Of a DNA stretch of 64,000 nucleotides, positions 43,970 through 52,900 are shown one piece after another. Made by a program: the position numbers and the translations under genes. Every line of letters starts with the position of its first letter. Positions within the stretch are counted from its first letter, which is position 1. The stretch is from Verrucomicrobiaceae bacterium (GTDB lineage Bacteria > Verrucomicrobiota > Verrucomicrobiia > Verrucomicrobiales > Verrucomicrobiaceae): positions 62,001 through 126,000 of the forward strand of contig JAIXZA010000080.1 in the NCBI GenBank assembly GCA_027489965.1, given 5' to 3'. Below the pieces are notes generated by a model. That model was not told where the DNA came from and did not search any database. It saw only the letters and a list, made by a program, of their open reading frames with translations.

Positions 43970-45367
43970 ATGAAAGCACGGTATCTCGCAACTCCGCTAA
44001 CACGTTTTTGCCTTTTTTCTGCCTTACTGGCAGCCCAGACTGCTTTTCTATTGGCTCAGCCTTACGTCCCCCCAGCAGGCGGCGGATTAAACATGACTCC
44101 TGGGGCAATCCAACCGCCCATGTATCAACAGCCAGCGCCCTATTTGGCCCCGCCTGTGATGCCTCAGCGTCCAGTCCCTCCGACTCCGCCCCCAGGCTAT
44201 ACTCCCCCCGCAGGTTATCGGCCCCCTGGTTTGGCAAAGCCATCCACCAAACTTGCGCCGGCCAAGAAAACTTCGGTCGTTGCCGCTAAACCCAAAAGCT
44301 CGTCCTCTAAAAAATCATCCAACTACAGACCACCGAGCACCAAATCATCTAGCAAAACATCGGGTAGCACGATTGAGACAAAGGTAGCCCGCCTGGAAAA
44401 CAATGATTTCCGCCAGGACATCCGCTTGGGTAATTTGGAGCGGAATGTCGGACTCCTGCCCGATAGCATCGAAGGCGGGGGCGTGGCAGATCTTACCCCG
44501 ATTGGCACCCATTACATCGTACGCCCTGGCGATACCATGCTCAGCATCGCTGCCCGTCATGGCACCAGCACGAATGTGCTGCGCAGCCTGAACCACATGG
44601 ATAGCGACGTCGTGGACATTGGGCAGTCACTCCTGATTCCTAATCGCGGCGGCAGCTCATCCAGCGGCAGCAGCTACACAGGAGTCCACATCGTTAAGCC
44701 GGGCGATACCTTCACCAAGATCGCCCGGGATTATGGAATCAGTCAAGATGCCCTGGCCCGCGCCAATACCACCGTCTATCCAGATCGACTTTTGATTGGT
44801 GAACGTCTTTTTGTCCCAGGCGGTAGCAGCAGCAGTTTTACTGATATCGGCTCATTTTCGACTAGCCGCAAATCAAGCACACACACGGTCAGAAAAGGTG
44901 AGCACCTTGGCTCCATCGCCAAAAAATATGGCGTTAGCACCTCAGCCCTTACTCGCGCTAATCGCCTGAAAAACGCTAACATCATTGAAATCGGTGATCG
45001 TCTGGTCATTCCTGGCCGCAGTTCCAGTAGCTCTTCAAGTGTCCTCGCCATCGCCGATCAGGATGCAGAGCCACTCGCTGACTTCCGCATCCCTGAGCCA
45101 CCACCACCGCCCGTCAAACCAGAACCAATCGCCCCCCTGCCCGCCATCACCGACAACGTGCCAACCTTGACGACCGTCACCTCAAGTAAACCACGCGGAG
45201 TCGTCGCCTACCGAATGGAGCGTGGAGACACCCTCGACAGCGTTGCCAACATGTTCAGCACCACCACTGAAAACATCCGCGCCCTGAACAAATTCCCCGC
45301 CGACAAAATCCTCAAAGAAGGCAACGAACTCTTCGTTCCCTCTGTCGGTGCAGTCTCAGTGAATTGA
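43970..45367 (+). CDS. Secreted protein with four LysM domains
   Basis: 465 residues. Signal peptide (FCLFSALLAAQTAFLLAQ), a Pro-rich region (30-95), a Ser/Lys-rich linker (95-140), a short helical segment with VARLENNDFRQDIRLGNLERN, and four LysM domains at about 182-226 (HYIVRPGDTMLSIAARHGTS), 240-285 (VHIVKPGDTFTKIARDYGIS), 305-350 (THTVRKGEHLGSIAKKYGVS) and 410-457 (VAYRMERGDTLDSVANMFST). It should bind peptidoglycan glycan chains. No catalytic domain is seen. The divergent amidase gene may be its functional partner. Confidence 0.88.
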   Translation: MKARYLATPLTRFCLFSALLAAQTAFLLAQPYVPPAGGGLNMTPGAIQPPMYQQPAPYLAPPVMPQRPVPPTPPPGYTPPAGYRPPGLAKPSTKLAPAKKTSVVAAKPKSSSSKKSSNYRPPSTKSSSKTSGSTIETKVARLENNDFRQDIRLGNLERNVGLLPDSIEGGGVADLTPIGTHYIVRPGDTMLSIAARHGTSTNVLRSLNHMDSDVVDIGQSLLIPNRGGSSSSGSSYTGVHIVKPGDTFTKIARDYGISQDALARANTTVYPDRLLIGERLFVPGGSSSSFTDIGSFSTSRKSSTHTVRKGEHLGSIAKKYGVSTSALTRANRLKNANIIEIGDRLVIPGRSSSSSSSVLAIADQDAEPLADFRIPEPPPPPVKPEPIAPLPAITDNVPTLTTVTSSKPRGVVAYRMERGDTLDSVANMFSTTTENIRALNKFPADKILKEGNELFVPSVGAVSVN

Positions 45368-45452
45368 GGCTTTAAGATCGAAGAATGTTTTTCTGCGGAT
45401 ACGATACGGCAGCCCCCTTTTGGTCCAAGACACGCAAAGGAAGGATGAAAAA

Positions 45453-46268
45453 CTAAGCATAGAGTCTTGCATAACTCGAAGCAATCTCGTCGAGGAACAG
45501 ATTCTGATCGGTTGCCCACCACTTGTTGGAGAAGATTTCGACCTCCCGGTGACCGGTGAATCCAGTGGCGTCCACCCAGTCACTGATTTCGCGGATGTTG
45601 ATACAGCCTTCTCCCATGAGGCCGCGGTCGTTGAGGAGATCGCTGGTCGGGGTTTTCCAATCGCAGATGTGAAAGGCATGCAGGCGATTGGTGCGACCAG
45701 CGAGATCGATCTGCTCTTTCAACTCGGGGTCCCACCAGACGTGATAGACATCGACAGCGATGCCGAGCATTTTCGGTGAGCCAAGGACATCACAAATCTC
45801 ATGAGACTGCCGCATTGTGTTCACCGCGCTGCGGTCGTCAGCATACATCGGATGCAGAGGCTCGATGGCGAGCTTTACGCCTGCCTGCTCGGCTACTGGA
45901 AGAACGGCAGCGATTCCGTCGGCGATCTGTTTGCGTGATTCGACAAGGCTTTGTCCAGGGACTGCACCACAGACCAAAACGATGAGCGGAGCGCCGATGG
46001 CGTGAGCTTGCTCGATGGCGAGGAGGTTGTCATCAATCGCTGCCTGGCGCCCTGCGGCAGTGTGCGATGGAAAAAAGCCGCCACGACAAAGGCTGACGAC
46101 ATCCATGCCGGAATCAGCGGTTTGACGCTTCACATCGGCGAGATCGCGACCTTCCAGCGCTTGACGCCAGAGGGTGATGCCGCTGACACCACGTTTCGGA
46201 AACTCCACGAGGCATTGGTCGAGGTTCAGAGGCTTGGTGGTGACGGTGTGGACGCAAAGTCGGCTCAT
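45453..46268 (-). CDS. Sugar-phosphate isomerase/epimerase-like TIM barrel
   Basis: 271 residues, xylose-isomerase-like TIM-barrel fold. Metal-ligand-type segments are seen: KLAIEPLHPMYADDRSAVNT (Glu), MLGIAVDVYHVWWDPEL (Asp, His), HAFHICDWKTPTSDLLNDRGLMGEGCINI (His, Asp, Glu) and GHREVEIFSNKWW (Glu). Relatives isomerise sugars or cyclitol ketones. It is divergent from a LysR-type regulator that probably controls it. Confidence 0.82.
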   Translation of the reverse strand: MSRLCVHTVTTKPLNLDQCLVEFPKRGVSGITLWRQALEGRDLADVKRQTADSGMDVVSLCRGGFFPSHTAAGRQAAIDDNLLAIEQAHAIGAPLIVLVCGAVPGQSLVESRKQIADGIAAVLPVAEQAGVKLAIEPLHPMYADDRSAVNTMRQSHEICDVLGSPKMLGIAVDVYHVWWDPELKEQIDLAGRTNRLHAFHICDWKTPTSDLLNDRGLMGEGCINIREISDWVDATGFTGHREVEIFSNKWWATDQNLFLDEIASSYARLYA

Positions 46269-46312
46269 AAGTTATTATCACTGCCAAGTAGTTGCTGCTG
46301 GTAAATCAGTTC

Positions 46313-46336
46313 TTTCCGATGATTATGACTTGGAAA
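46313..46336. promoter_or_regulatory. Inverted repeat TTTCC-N14-GGAAA, possible LysR-type site
   Basis: Five-base arms separated by 14 bases lie between the divergent epimerase and LysR genes, a usual place for LysR regulators. The arms are short. Confidence 0.3.
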
Positions 46337-46348
46337 AGCGATGGATGA

Positions 46349-46364
46349 TTCGGCTAGAACCGAA
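46349..46364. promoter_or_regulatory. Inverted repeat TTCGG-CTAGAA-CCGAA, possible operator
   Basis: Lies 18 bases before the LysR-type ATG, where autorepression would act. The arms are exact but only five bases long. Confidence 0.35.
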
Positions 46365-46382
46365 ACTACTTTCTAAAAAACG

Positions 46383-47258
46383 ATGGAACTTTACCAACTC
46401 GAATACTTCCTGGAAGCCGCACGCCAGCGGAACTTCACGCGCGCTGCTGCGCATCTACATTTGGCGCAAGCGGCGCTGAGTGAGCAGATCCGCAAGCTTG
46501 AGGCCGAACTCGGCACGCCACTCTTTAATCGAGGTCGTCGCGAGACGGTGCTCACTGCCGCTGGCGAAACGTTGCGCGATCACGCGGAGGCTTTGCTCGA
46601 AAGGGCTGATGCGGCGAAGCGTGCGGTGCATGATCTCATCGGCCTGCGCGCCGGGAGGCTCACCATTGGAGCCATTCCCTCGGTGAGTGCCTGTTTGCTG
46701 CCTGCTGCGATTACGGCTTTTCGTAAACTGCATCCGCTGGTTGAACTGGCGCTCTTTGAGGGCACCTCGGAAGCGGTGGCGCAGTGGATTGAGAGCGGAC
46801 GTGTGGAGTTTGGCATTGTGCAACTGCCCACGACCAGCGGTAGCTTTGACGAACACCTGCTTTTTACCGAGCCCTTTGTGGCACTGATCGCCAAGAGCCA
46901 TCCAATGGCTAAACAAAAGACGATCAGCCTCAGCAAGCTTGCCGAGGAACCTTTCATTCTTTACAAAGGCCGCGCTCGCGACACAGCGCTGACGGCCTGT
47001 CGCACGGCGGGATTTGAGCCACGTATCGCCTGTGAAAGCAGTGAGTTAGAGACGATTCGCTCGCTTGTAGCTGCGGGACTCGGCATTGCCATCCTGCCCC
47101 AGCTTGCCACGCGACAGCCTACCGTCGGCTGCACGGTCGTGCGATTACGCGATAATCCGGTGGAGCGCCAAGTGGCTCTGCTAAGTCGCGCAGGGCATGC
47201 GGCATCACCGAGCGCGACCGTTTTCCGCGAGCTGCTGAAGAATCGTGACAGCCTGTAA
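46383..47258 (+). CDS. LysR-family transcriptional regulator
   Basis: 291 residues. N-terminal winged HTH (MELYQLEYFLEAARQRNFTRAAAHLHLAQAALSEQIRKLEAELG) and a periplasmic-binding-protein-like effector domain (GRLTIGAIPSVSACLLPAAI, EFGIVQLP, LVAAGLGIAILPQLA). It resembles the CbbR/OxyR-size class. The divergent sugar isomerase is the most probable target; the cytochrome gene following it starts 68 bases downstream. Confidence 0.9.
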   Translation: MELYQLEYFLEAARQRNFTRAAAHLHLAQAALSEQIRKLEAELGTPLFNRGRRETVLTAAGETLRDHAEALLERADAAKRAVHDLIGLRAGRLTIGAIPSVSACLLPAAITAFRKLHPLVELALFEGTSEAVAQWIESGRVEFGIVQLPTTSGSFDEHLLFTEPFVALIAKSHPMAKQKTISLSKLAEEPFILYKGRARDTALTACRTAGFEPRIACESSELETIRSLVAAGLGIAILPQLATRQPTVGCTVVRLRDNPVERQVALLSRAGHAASPSATVFRELLKNRDSL

Positions 47259-47326
47259 TGGCATGTTTTTCTGCAAAACGCTGGTCTTCTGACTCAATGT
47301 CACGCTACGATCTGTATTTCCATTTC

Positions 47327-49945
47327 ATGCTTCGATTCATTTCTCTTACCATCGCCTGCGGCTTGCTGGCAACTTTGAGCCAAGCCCAGACACCGGTCAT
47401 GCTTCCACCCTCACCTGCGGAGCTGGCGGTGGATCATGTGAAGCTGATCAAAGGCCTCGACACGGCATCAAGGGAACGTGGTGCGACGCTCTACAAGACA
47501 CTCTGCATCGCCTGTCATGGCACGCCTGAACGGGCGGGATCGCTGCCGCTGTCGCGTGCGTTTTGGAAGGAACCTTTTAAAAATGGGGCTGATCTGCATG
47601 GCATCTATCGCACCTTGACGACGGGTCTGGGACTGATGCCGCCGTGGACGATGCTAACGCCGCAGCAGAAGTATGACGTGGCGTATTTTGTGCGGGAGGA
47701 ATACGTGAAGCCAACGAACGCCACGGCGTATGCTCCCGTGACAGACGAGTATCTCGCGGCGCTGCCAAAACCGCAGGGCGAGTTCGTGGAGACAGCGGAG
47801 ATGAAAGAGTATCAACAAGGGCCGAAGTTTCTACGCATGGACTTTGGACCTGCGCTGATGTGGACGCTGGAGGCTGCGCCTGGAAACATCGCCTATAAAG
47901 GCATCGCCGTGCGCTTGGATGAAGGCGCTGGCGGCGTGAGTAAGGGCCGCGTGTGGATGCTCTACGATTACGATACGATGCGTGTGGCTGCAGCTTGGGC
48001 CGGCGACAAGTTTGTGGATTGGCGTGGCATCGCCTTTGATGGCTCACATGGCACGCATACCAAGATTGTCGGTGAAAAGGCCTTTGCGAATCCGAATGCT
48101 CCTGGCTGGGCGAATTCGGTAACGGGTGGTTATGAAGAGGTGCGTTTCATTGCGACTGATAAAAATCCGTATGGCCCGCTACCGCGTGAATGGCTGAGGT
48201 TTAAAGGCCTGCATCAGCAGGGGAATCGCAGCACTTTGAGTTACAGCGTGGGCACGGCTGAGGTGCTGGAGACCCCAGGATGTGAAGTGCAGGATGGAAA
48301 GCTGATCTTTACCCGCACTCTGGAAATCGGTGCAAGTGATGTGGCGCTGGAAATGCGCGTGGCTGATGAAACACAAACTGTGACGAGCAGTGGCCAAACT
48401 GTGTCTCAGATTGTGAAGGCGAATGGCTTTCAGGTGCTGCGTGTGCCTGCTCGTAAAGAACCAGAGCGTGTGGTGGTGCGCATTGCGTCGAAATTGCAGG
48501 CCGAGCCAAGTCTAAAACCAATCGCTGCTGCACCGGCTGATTTGAAATTGTTAACCAAAGGCGGAACTGCACGCTGGCCGACAATACTTACCTCACAGAC
48601 AGCTCCAGCGGTAACGGGAGATGGTGTGGCGTCTGATACACTGGCGTTTCCTGAGTCGGCATCCAATCCGTGGCTCACACAGTGGCGGATTGGCGGGCTA
48701 GATTTTTTTGCTGACGGTAACCGACTGGCGCTTTGTACCTGGATGGGGGATGTCTGGATCGTCGAAGGCATTCTTGATCCGTCGGGTAAGCTTACTTGGA
48801 AGCGCATCGGCTCTGGCCTAAATCAACCGCTCGGACTTAAAATTGTCGATGGCATCATCCACATCACCTGCCGTGATCAGTTGGTGAAACTGCGCGATCT
48901 CAATGGCGATGGCGAAACCGACTTTTATGAGTGCTTCAACAGCGATCATCAGGTGACTGAGCATTTCCACGAATTCGCTATGGGCCTGCAAACCGACGCT
49001 GCGGGTGACTTTTACTACGCTAAATCAGCGCGCCATGCTAAGCCGCCGCTGGTCCCACAGCATGGCACCCTACTCCGCGTGAGCAAAGACGGCTTTAAGA
49101 CGACCATCGTGGCCAATGGTTTCCGCGCAGCCAATGGAGTGAGCGTGAATGATGATGGTACCTTTTATGTCACCGATCAGGAAGGCCACTGGACACCCAA
49201 GAACCGGATCAACCTCGTCCGAGAAGGCCAGTTCTATGGCAATATGTGGTCCTATGGCCCGCCTGAGGACAAGGCCGATAGCGCCATGCAGCAACCGCTC
49301 ATCTGGTTAACGAATGAGTTTGATCGTTCACCTGGTGAGCTCGTCCGGGTGACGCCGAATTCATGGGCTCCGCTGCAAAACAAGCTTCTCGATATCAGCT
49401 ACGGTATGGGACGCATGAATCTGATCCTCCAAGACGAGTCCGATCCATCTCAGGGCGCTGCCGTGGCGATGCCAATGCCTGATTTTCCCACCGGAGCCAT
49501 GCGTGGCCGCTTCCACCCTACCACGGGCGATCTTTATACCTGCGGCATGGCCGTGTGGGCCAGCAACAAGATTCAGGACGGCGGTCTTTATCGTGTGCGT
49601 CGTACAGCATCTGCCTTAAATCTGCCAGTCGCCTGGAAGACCGGCAAAGAAACCATCACGGTGACGTTTAGCGACTCTCTCGACAAAGCCAGCGCTGAGG
49701 ATCTCACCCATTACTCGCTGAAAGTCTGGGATCTCGAACGCAGCAAAAACTACGGCTCCAAGCACCTCAACGAACGCACCCTGCCCATCACGCTGGCACA
49801 GCTAGCTGGCGATCAACGTACAGTCACCCTCTCCATCCCTGACCTAGCTCCCACACGCGGTCTAGAGCTGCAATGCACCCTGAAAGCTAAGGACGGCAAA
49901 GGCTTCACCCGCAGCATTCACGCGACAATTCATCAGCTGAAGTAA
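47327..49945 (+). CDS. Secreted c-type cytochrome fused to beta-propeller domain
   Basis: 872 residues from ATG 47327; a start at 47258 gives an implausible signal peptide, whereas MLRFISLTIACGLLATLSQA is good. A mono-heme cytochrome c domain follows (CIACHGTPE, methionine ligand in LGLMPPWTML), then a DUF-like middle domain (ALMWTLEAAPGNIAYKGIAVRLDEG) and a propeller of sorbosone-dehydrogenase/NHL type (NQPLGLKIVDGIIHITCRDQLVKLRDLNGDGETDFYE, FRAANGVSVNDDG). Proteins of this build are common in Planctomycetes and Verrucomicrobia and are suspected of oxidising sugars or alcohols. The substrate is unknown. Confidence 0.82.
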   Translation: MLRFISLTIACGLLATLSQAQTPVMLPPSPAELAVDHVKLIKGLDTASRERGATLYKTLCIACHGTPERAGSLPLSRAFWKEPFKNGADLHGIYRTLTTGLGLMPPWTMLTPQQKYDVAYFVREEYVKPTNATAYAPVTDEYLAALPKPQGEFVETAEMKEYQQGPKFLRMDFGPALMWTLEAAPGNIAYKGIAVRLDEGAGGVSKGRVWMLYDYDTMRVAAAWAGDKFVDWRGIAFDGSHGTHTKIVGEKAFANPNAPGWANSVTGGYEEVRFIATDKNPYGPLPREWLRFKGLHQQGNRSTLSYSVGTAEVLETPGCEVQDGKLIFTRTLEIGASDVALEMRVADETQTVTSSGQTVSQIVKANGFQVLRVPARKEPERVVVRIASKLQAEPSLKPIAAAPADLKLLTKGGTARWPTILTSQTAPAVTGDGVASDTLAFPESASNPWLTQWRIGGLDFFADGNRLALCTWMGDVWIVEGILDPSGKLTWKRIGSGLNQPLGLKIVDGIIHITCRDQLVKLRDLNGDGETDFYECFNSDHQVTEHFHEFAMGLQTDAAGDFYYAKSARHAKPPLVPQHGTLLRVSKDGFKTTIVANGFRAANGVSVNDDGTFYVTDQEGHWTPKNRINLVREGQFYGNMWSYGPPEDKADSAMQQPLIWLTNEFDRSPGELVRVTPNSWAPLQNKLLDISYGMGRMNLILQDESDPSQGAAVAMPMPDFPTGAMRGRFHPTTGDLYTCGMAVWASNKIQDGGLYRVRRTASALNLPVAWKTGKETITVTFSDSLDKASAEDLTHYSLKVWDLERSKNYGSKHLNERTLPITLAQLAGDQRTVTLSIPDLAPTRGLELQCTLKAKDGKGFTRSIHATIHQLK

Positions 49946-49969
49946 AGGCAAAGCCTCGATGAGTCTAAC

Positions 49970-52900
49970 TTACTGAACGTTCAGCCGGATAAAGAGACGG
50001 GATTGCCCCGTCGTGGTTACGCCGAACACATGCTGGCCTCCAGTGCCTGTATCGCTCAAAGGCGTCCAGTTGATCAAATCGGTGCTGGTCTCGGCTCCAT
50101 AGGTGATGCCAGGGGCGTTGGCGGTGAAGGTGTAGCTGAGCGTGTTGGCGGTCGTGACGGCGGCGGGCAGGGAGCTTGCGGTGGTTGGGTTCAGGCCAAA
50201 GGCATATTCCACAAAGTTCGCGAGGCCGTCTTTGTCGAAGTCGAAGGCATCTGCTGCGTTGCCGGTGTTGGCGGTGCTGCCGAAGTATTGTTGGCGCCAG
50301 AGCTCTTGCGGGGTGTAGGGCGAGTAGAGTTCGATTTCGTCAATGGCAGTGCCTGGAGTGGCGGTGATGATGCGTAGGCCGGTGGCATTCACGGTGGGGA
50401 AGCTGAAGAGGTGACGCAGCGCGGAGTTGCCGATGCTCGGGCTGCGGTAGTCGATGGCTCCGATGTTGGTCCACGCGGTGGTGGTTTCGTTGGGATTGGG
50501 CGTGGTGGTGTATTGGATGATGTAGAAATCGACGCTGCGGTCCGTGAGGATGCCTTGGTTGTCGCGACTGAAGGCGAGGCGATTCACAGGGACGGGCGTG
50601 GCTCCGAGGTTGATGCCGGCGAAGGTGTTGGTCGTGGTGCCGATCCAACTGTTGGGCTCGCCGTAGAGGCCGTCGTTGAGATGGGGGATGGTGTAGAAGC
50701 CGAAGCCTTGGAAGACTTCTTTGGCAAAGGCGGTGCCGCCAGGAGCGAGGTTGTACGGTGCAAAGCTGCCGCCCTCGCTGACGAGCGTGAGGCCGCCGGT
50801 GACGCTGATGGTGAAGCTGGCGCTGGCTCCGCCGTAGCTGTAGCTGAGTGTGTGGTTGCCGAACCCAGCTGTGTCGGGATCGAAGTTGTTTCCTGTTACG
50901 CCGGGGCCGCTGAATGTGCCGCCTGCGGGACTGGCTTCCGTGATGGTGGAGAGGTTCACAAGACCGCTGCTGAGGGCAAGATTGAGGCCGCTCATCGTGG
51001 CAGGATTAAACGTGGGCACGAGGCTGCTGCCAATGACGGTGAAGCTCGCGACGGAGCCACTCGAACCGTTGCTCGGGAGCAATACGGTGGCGCTGTGCGG
51101 GCCTGCGGCTCCGACGTTGTAGGCGATGATGAAGGTGGTGCTGGCTCCGGGTTCGAGTGTGCTGACGTTGATGGCGCTTGCCGTGAAATCGCCCGCCGTG
51201 GTGCCTTCCAAGCCCAGGGCTCCGAGAGTGAGCGTGCTGGTGCCAGCGTTGGTGATGGTGAAGGTTTTCTGCGTGGCTTCTGCTGGGAACCGTGCGCCGA
51301 AATCCACGGTGCCAGCATTAGCTACGACGCTGGTATCGGGCTGCTGCAGCTTCAAATACGGTGCGGCGAGGTAGAGCTCCAGTTCATCAATGGCCGCGCC
51401 GTTTGGGGCGATGAGGCGGATGCCGGTGGCCGTGACAGCGGGGAATCCGTAGAGGTGACGCAAAGAAGGTGTGGTGAATTTTGAGCCGCCTGCGCTTTGG
51501 TAGTCGAGGATGCCAATGGTGGTCCAGCTTGCATCGGGTGTGGTGGTATTTGGACTGGCGACGGTCGTGTATTGCAGGGTGTAGCGGCCCAGTGCGCGGT
51601 CGGTGATGATCCCCGTGTGGTCTCGTCCGAAAGCGATCCGGTCAACTGTGAGGCTGCCGCTGAGTGCAATGCCGACGAAGGAGTTCGCGCTGCCACCGAT
51701 CCAACTGCTCTCGTTGCCGAAGGTGCCGTTGTTGAGGTTCCCAGTGGCGTGCGGTGGGAGGCCGATTTCATCTTTGGAGAATGCGGTGCTCTGAGGTGCG
51801 AGTGCGAGATTGCCGACGGCCATGCCACCACCTTCTTGCAGCAAGGCCATGCCAGCGCTGGCAAATAATCCTGTGGCTGGATAAAGCTCGATTTCATCCA
51901 TCGCAGTGCCTGGTGTGGCGCAGACGATTCTCATACCGGTCAGCGTGACGGACGGAAAGGAGAAGAGGTGTCGGCGTGCAGGCTGCGTGATGCCAGTGCT
52001 GCCGCCGGGCCGATAATCCAAGGCTCCCAGCGTGATCCATGTGGCTGAGGGGGACTCGGGGTCGGCATCAGTGGAGTATTGGAGGGTGTAGAAATCTTCG
52101 CAGCGATCCGTGAAGGCGCCGGTATTGTCGCGACTGAAGGCGATGCGGTTCACGGCCACGGGGCTGGCGAATTTCACTCCTGCAAAGGTGTTCACTGTGG
52201 TGCCGATCCAACTGAACGAGTTGCCATACAGCCCATCATTGAGATGCGGGATGGTGTAGTTGCCAAAGCCCTGGAAGACCTCCTTGGCAAAGGCTGTGCC
52301 GCTGGGGGCGAGATTGCTGGGGGCAAAGCTGCTGGCTGTTTCATCAAGGGTCAGCCCTCCGGCGACCGCAATGGTGAAGGTGGCACTCAAGTTGTTAGCG
52401 GTGTAAGTGAGGGTGTGCAGTCCGTAACCCGCAGATGTCGGATCAAAGAAGCCATTGCTGACACCAGGTCCGCTGAAGATGCCGCCCGAAGGTGTGGCTC
52501 CGGTGGTGGCGGCGAGGTCGATAGCACTCTGTCCGCGATCATAGCTCAGGCCTGCGGTCGCAGCGGGATTGAAGGTGGGAGTTGGAAAACTACTGAGCAC
52601 CTGGAGCAGGCCCGGACCCGTGATGCGGGAGGTTTTATTCGGAGCGGTGGAGGTGAGGCCACCCCAGATGCCACTGACTTGTGGCACTCCATCGAAGAGC
52701 AACGTTTGCACCGTGGCGGTGCCATTGAAGGACAAATCCAAAGTGCCTCCATTGAGGAAGAGTGATTGGCTGCCAAGGCTGGTCGGTGTGGCAATGCCCA
52801 GCGTGCCAGCGAGGATGCCGGTGCTGCCCGTGAGCATATTGGCGGAGGTGATCGCCAGCACACCGGTGCCGGTTTTGGTCAGATTGCCTGTGCCCGTCAG

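Noticed and set aside
50411..51484. 357-codon plus-strand frame inside the giant minus-strand gene
   Set aside because: Low-complexity Gly/Ala/Val/Glu translation that arises from the complement of Thr/Ser/Gly-rich repeats; the minus-strand frame has domain structure.
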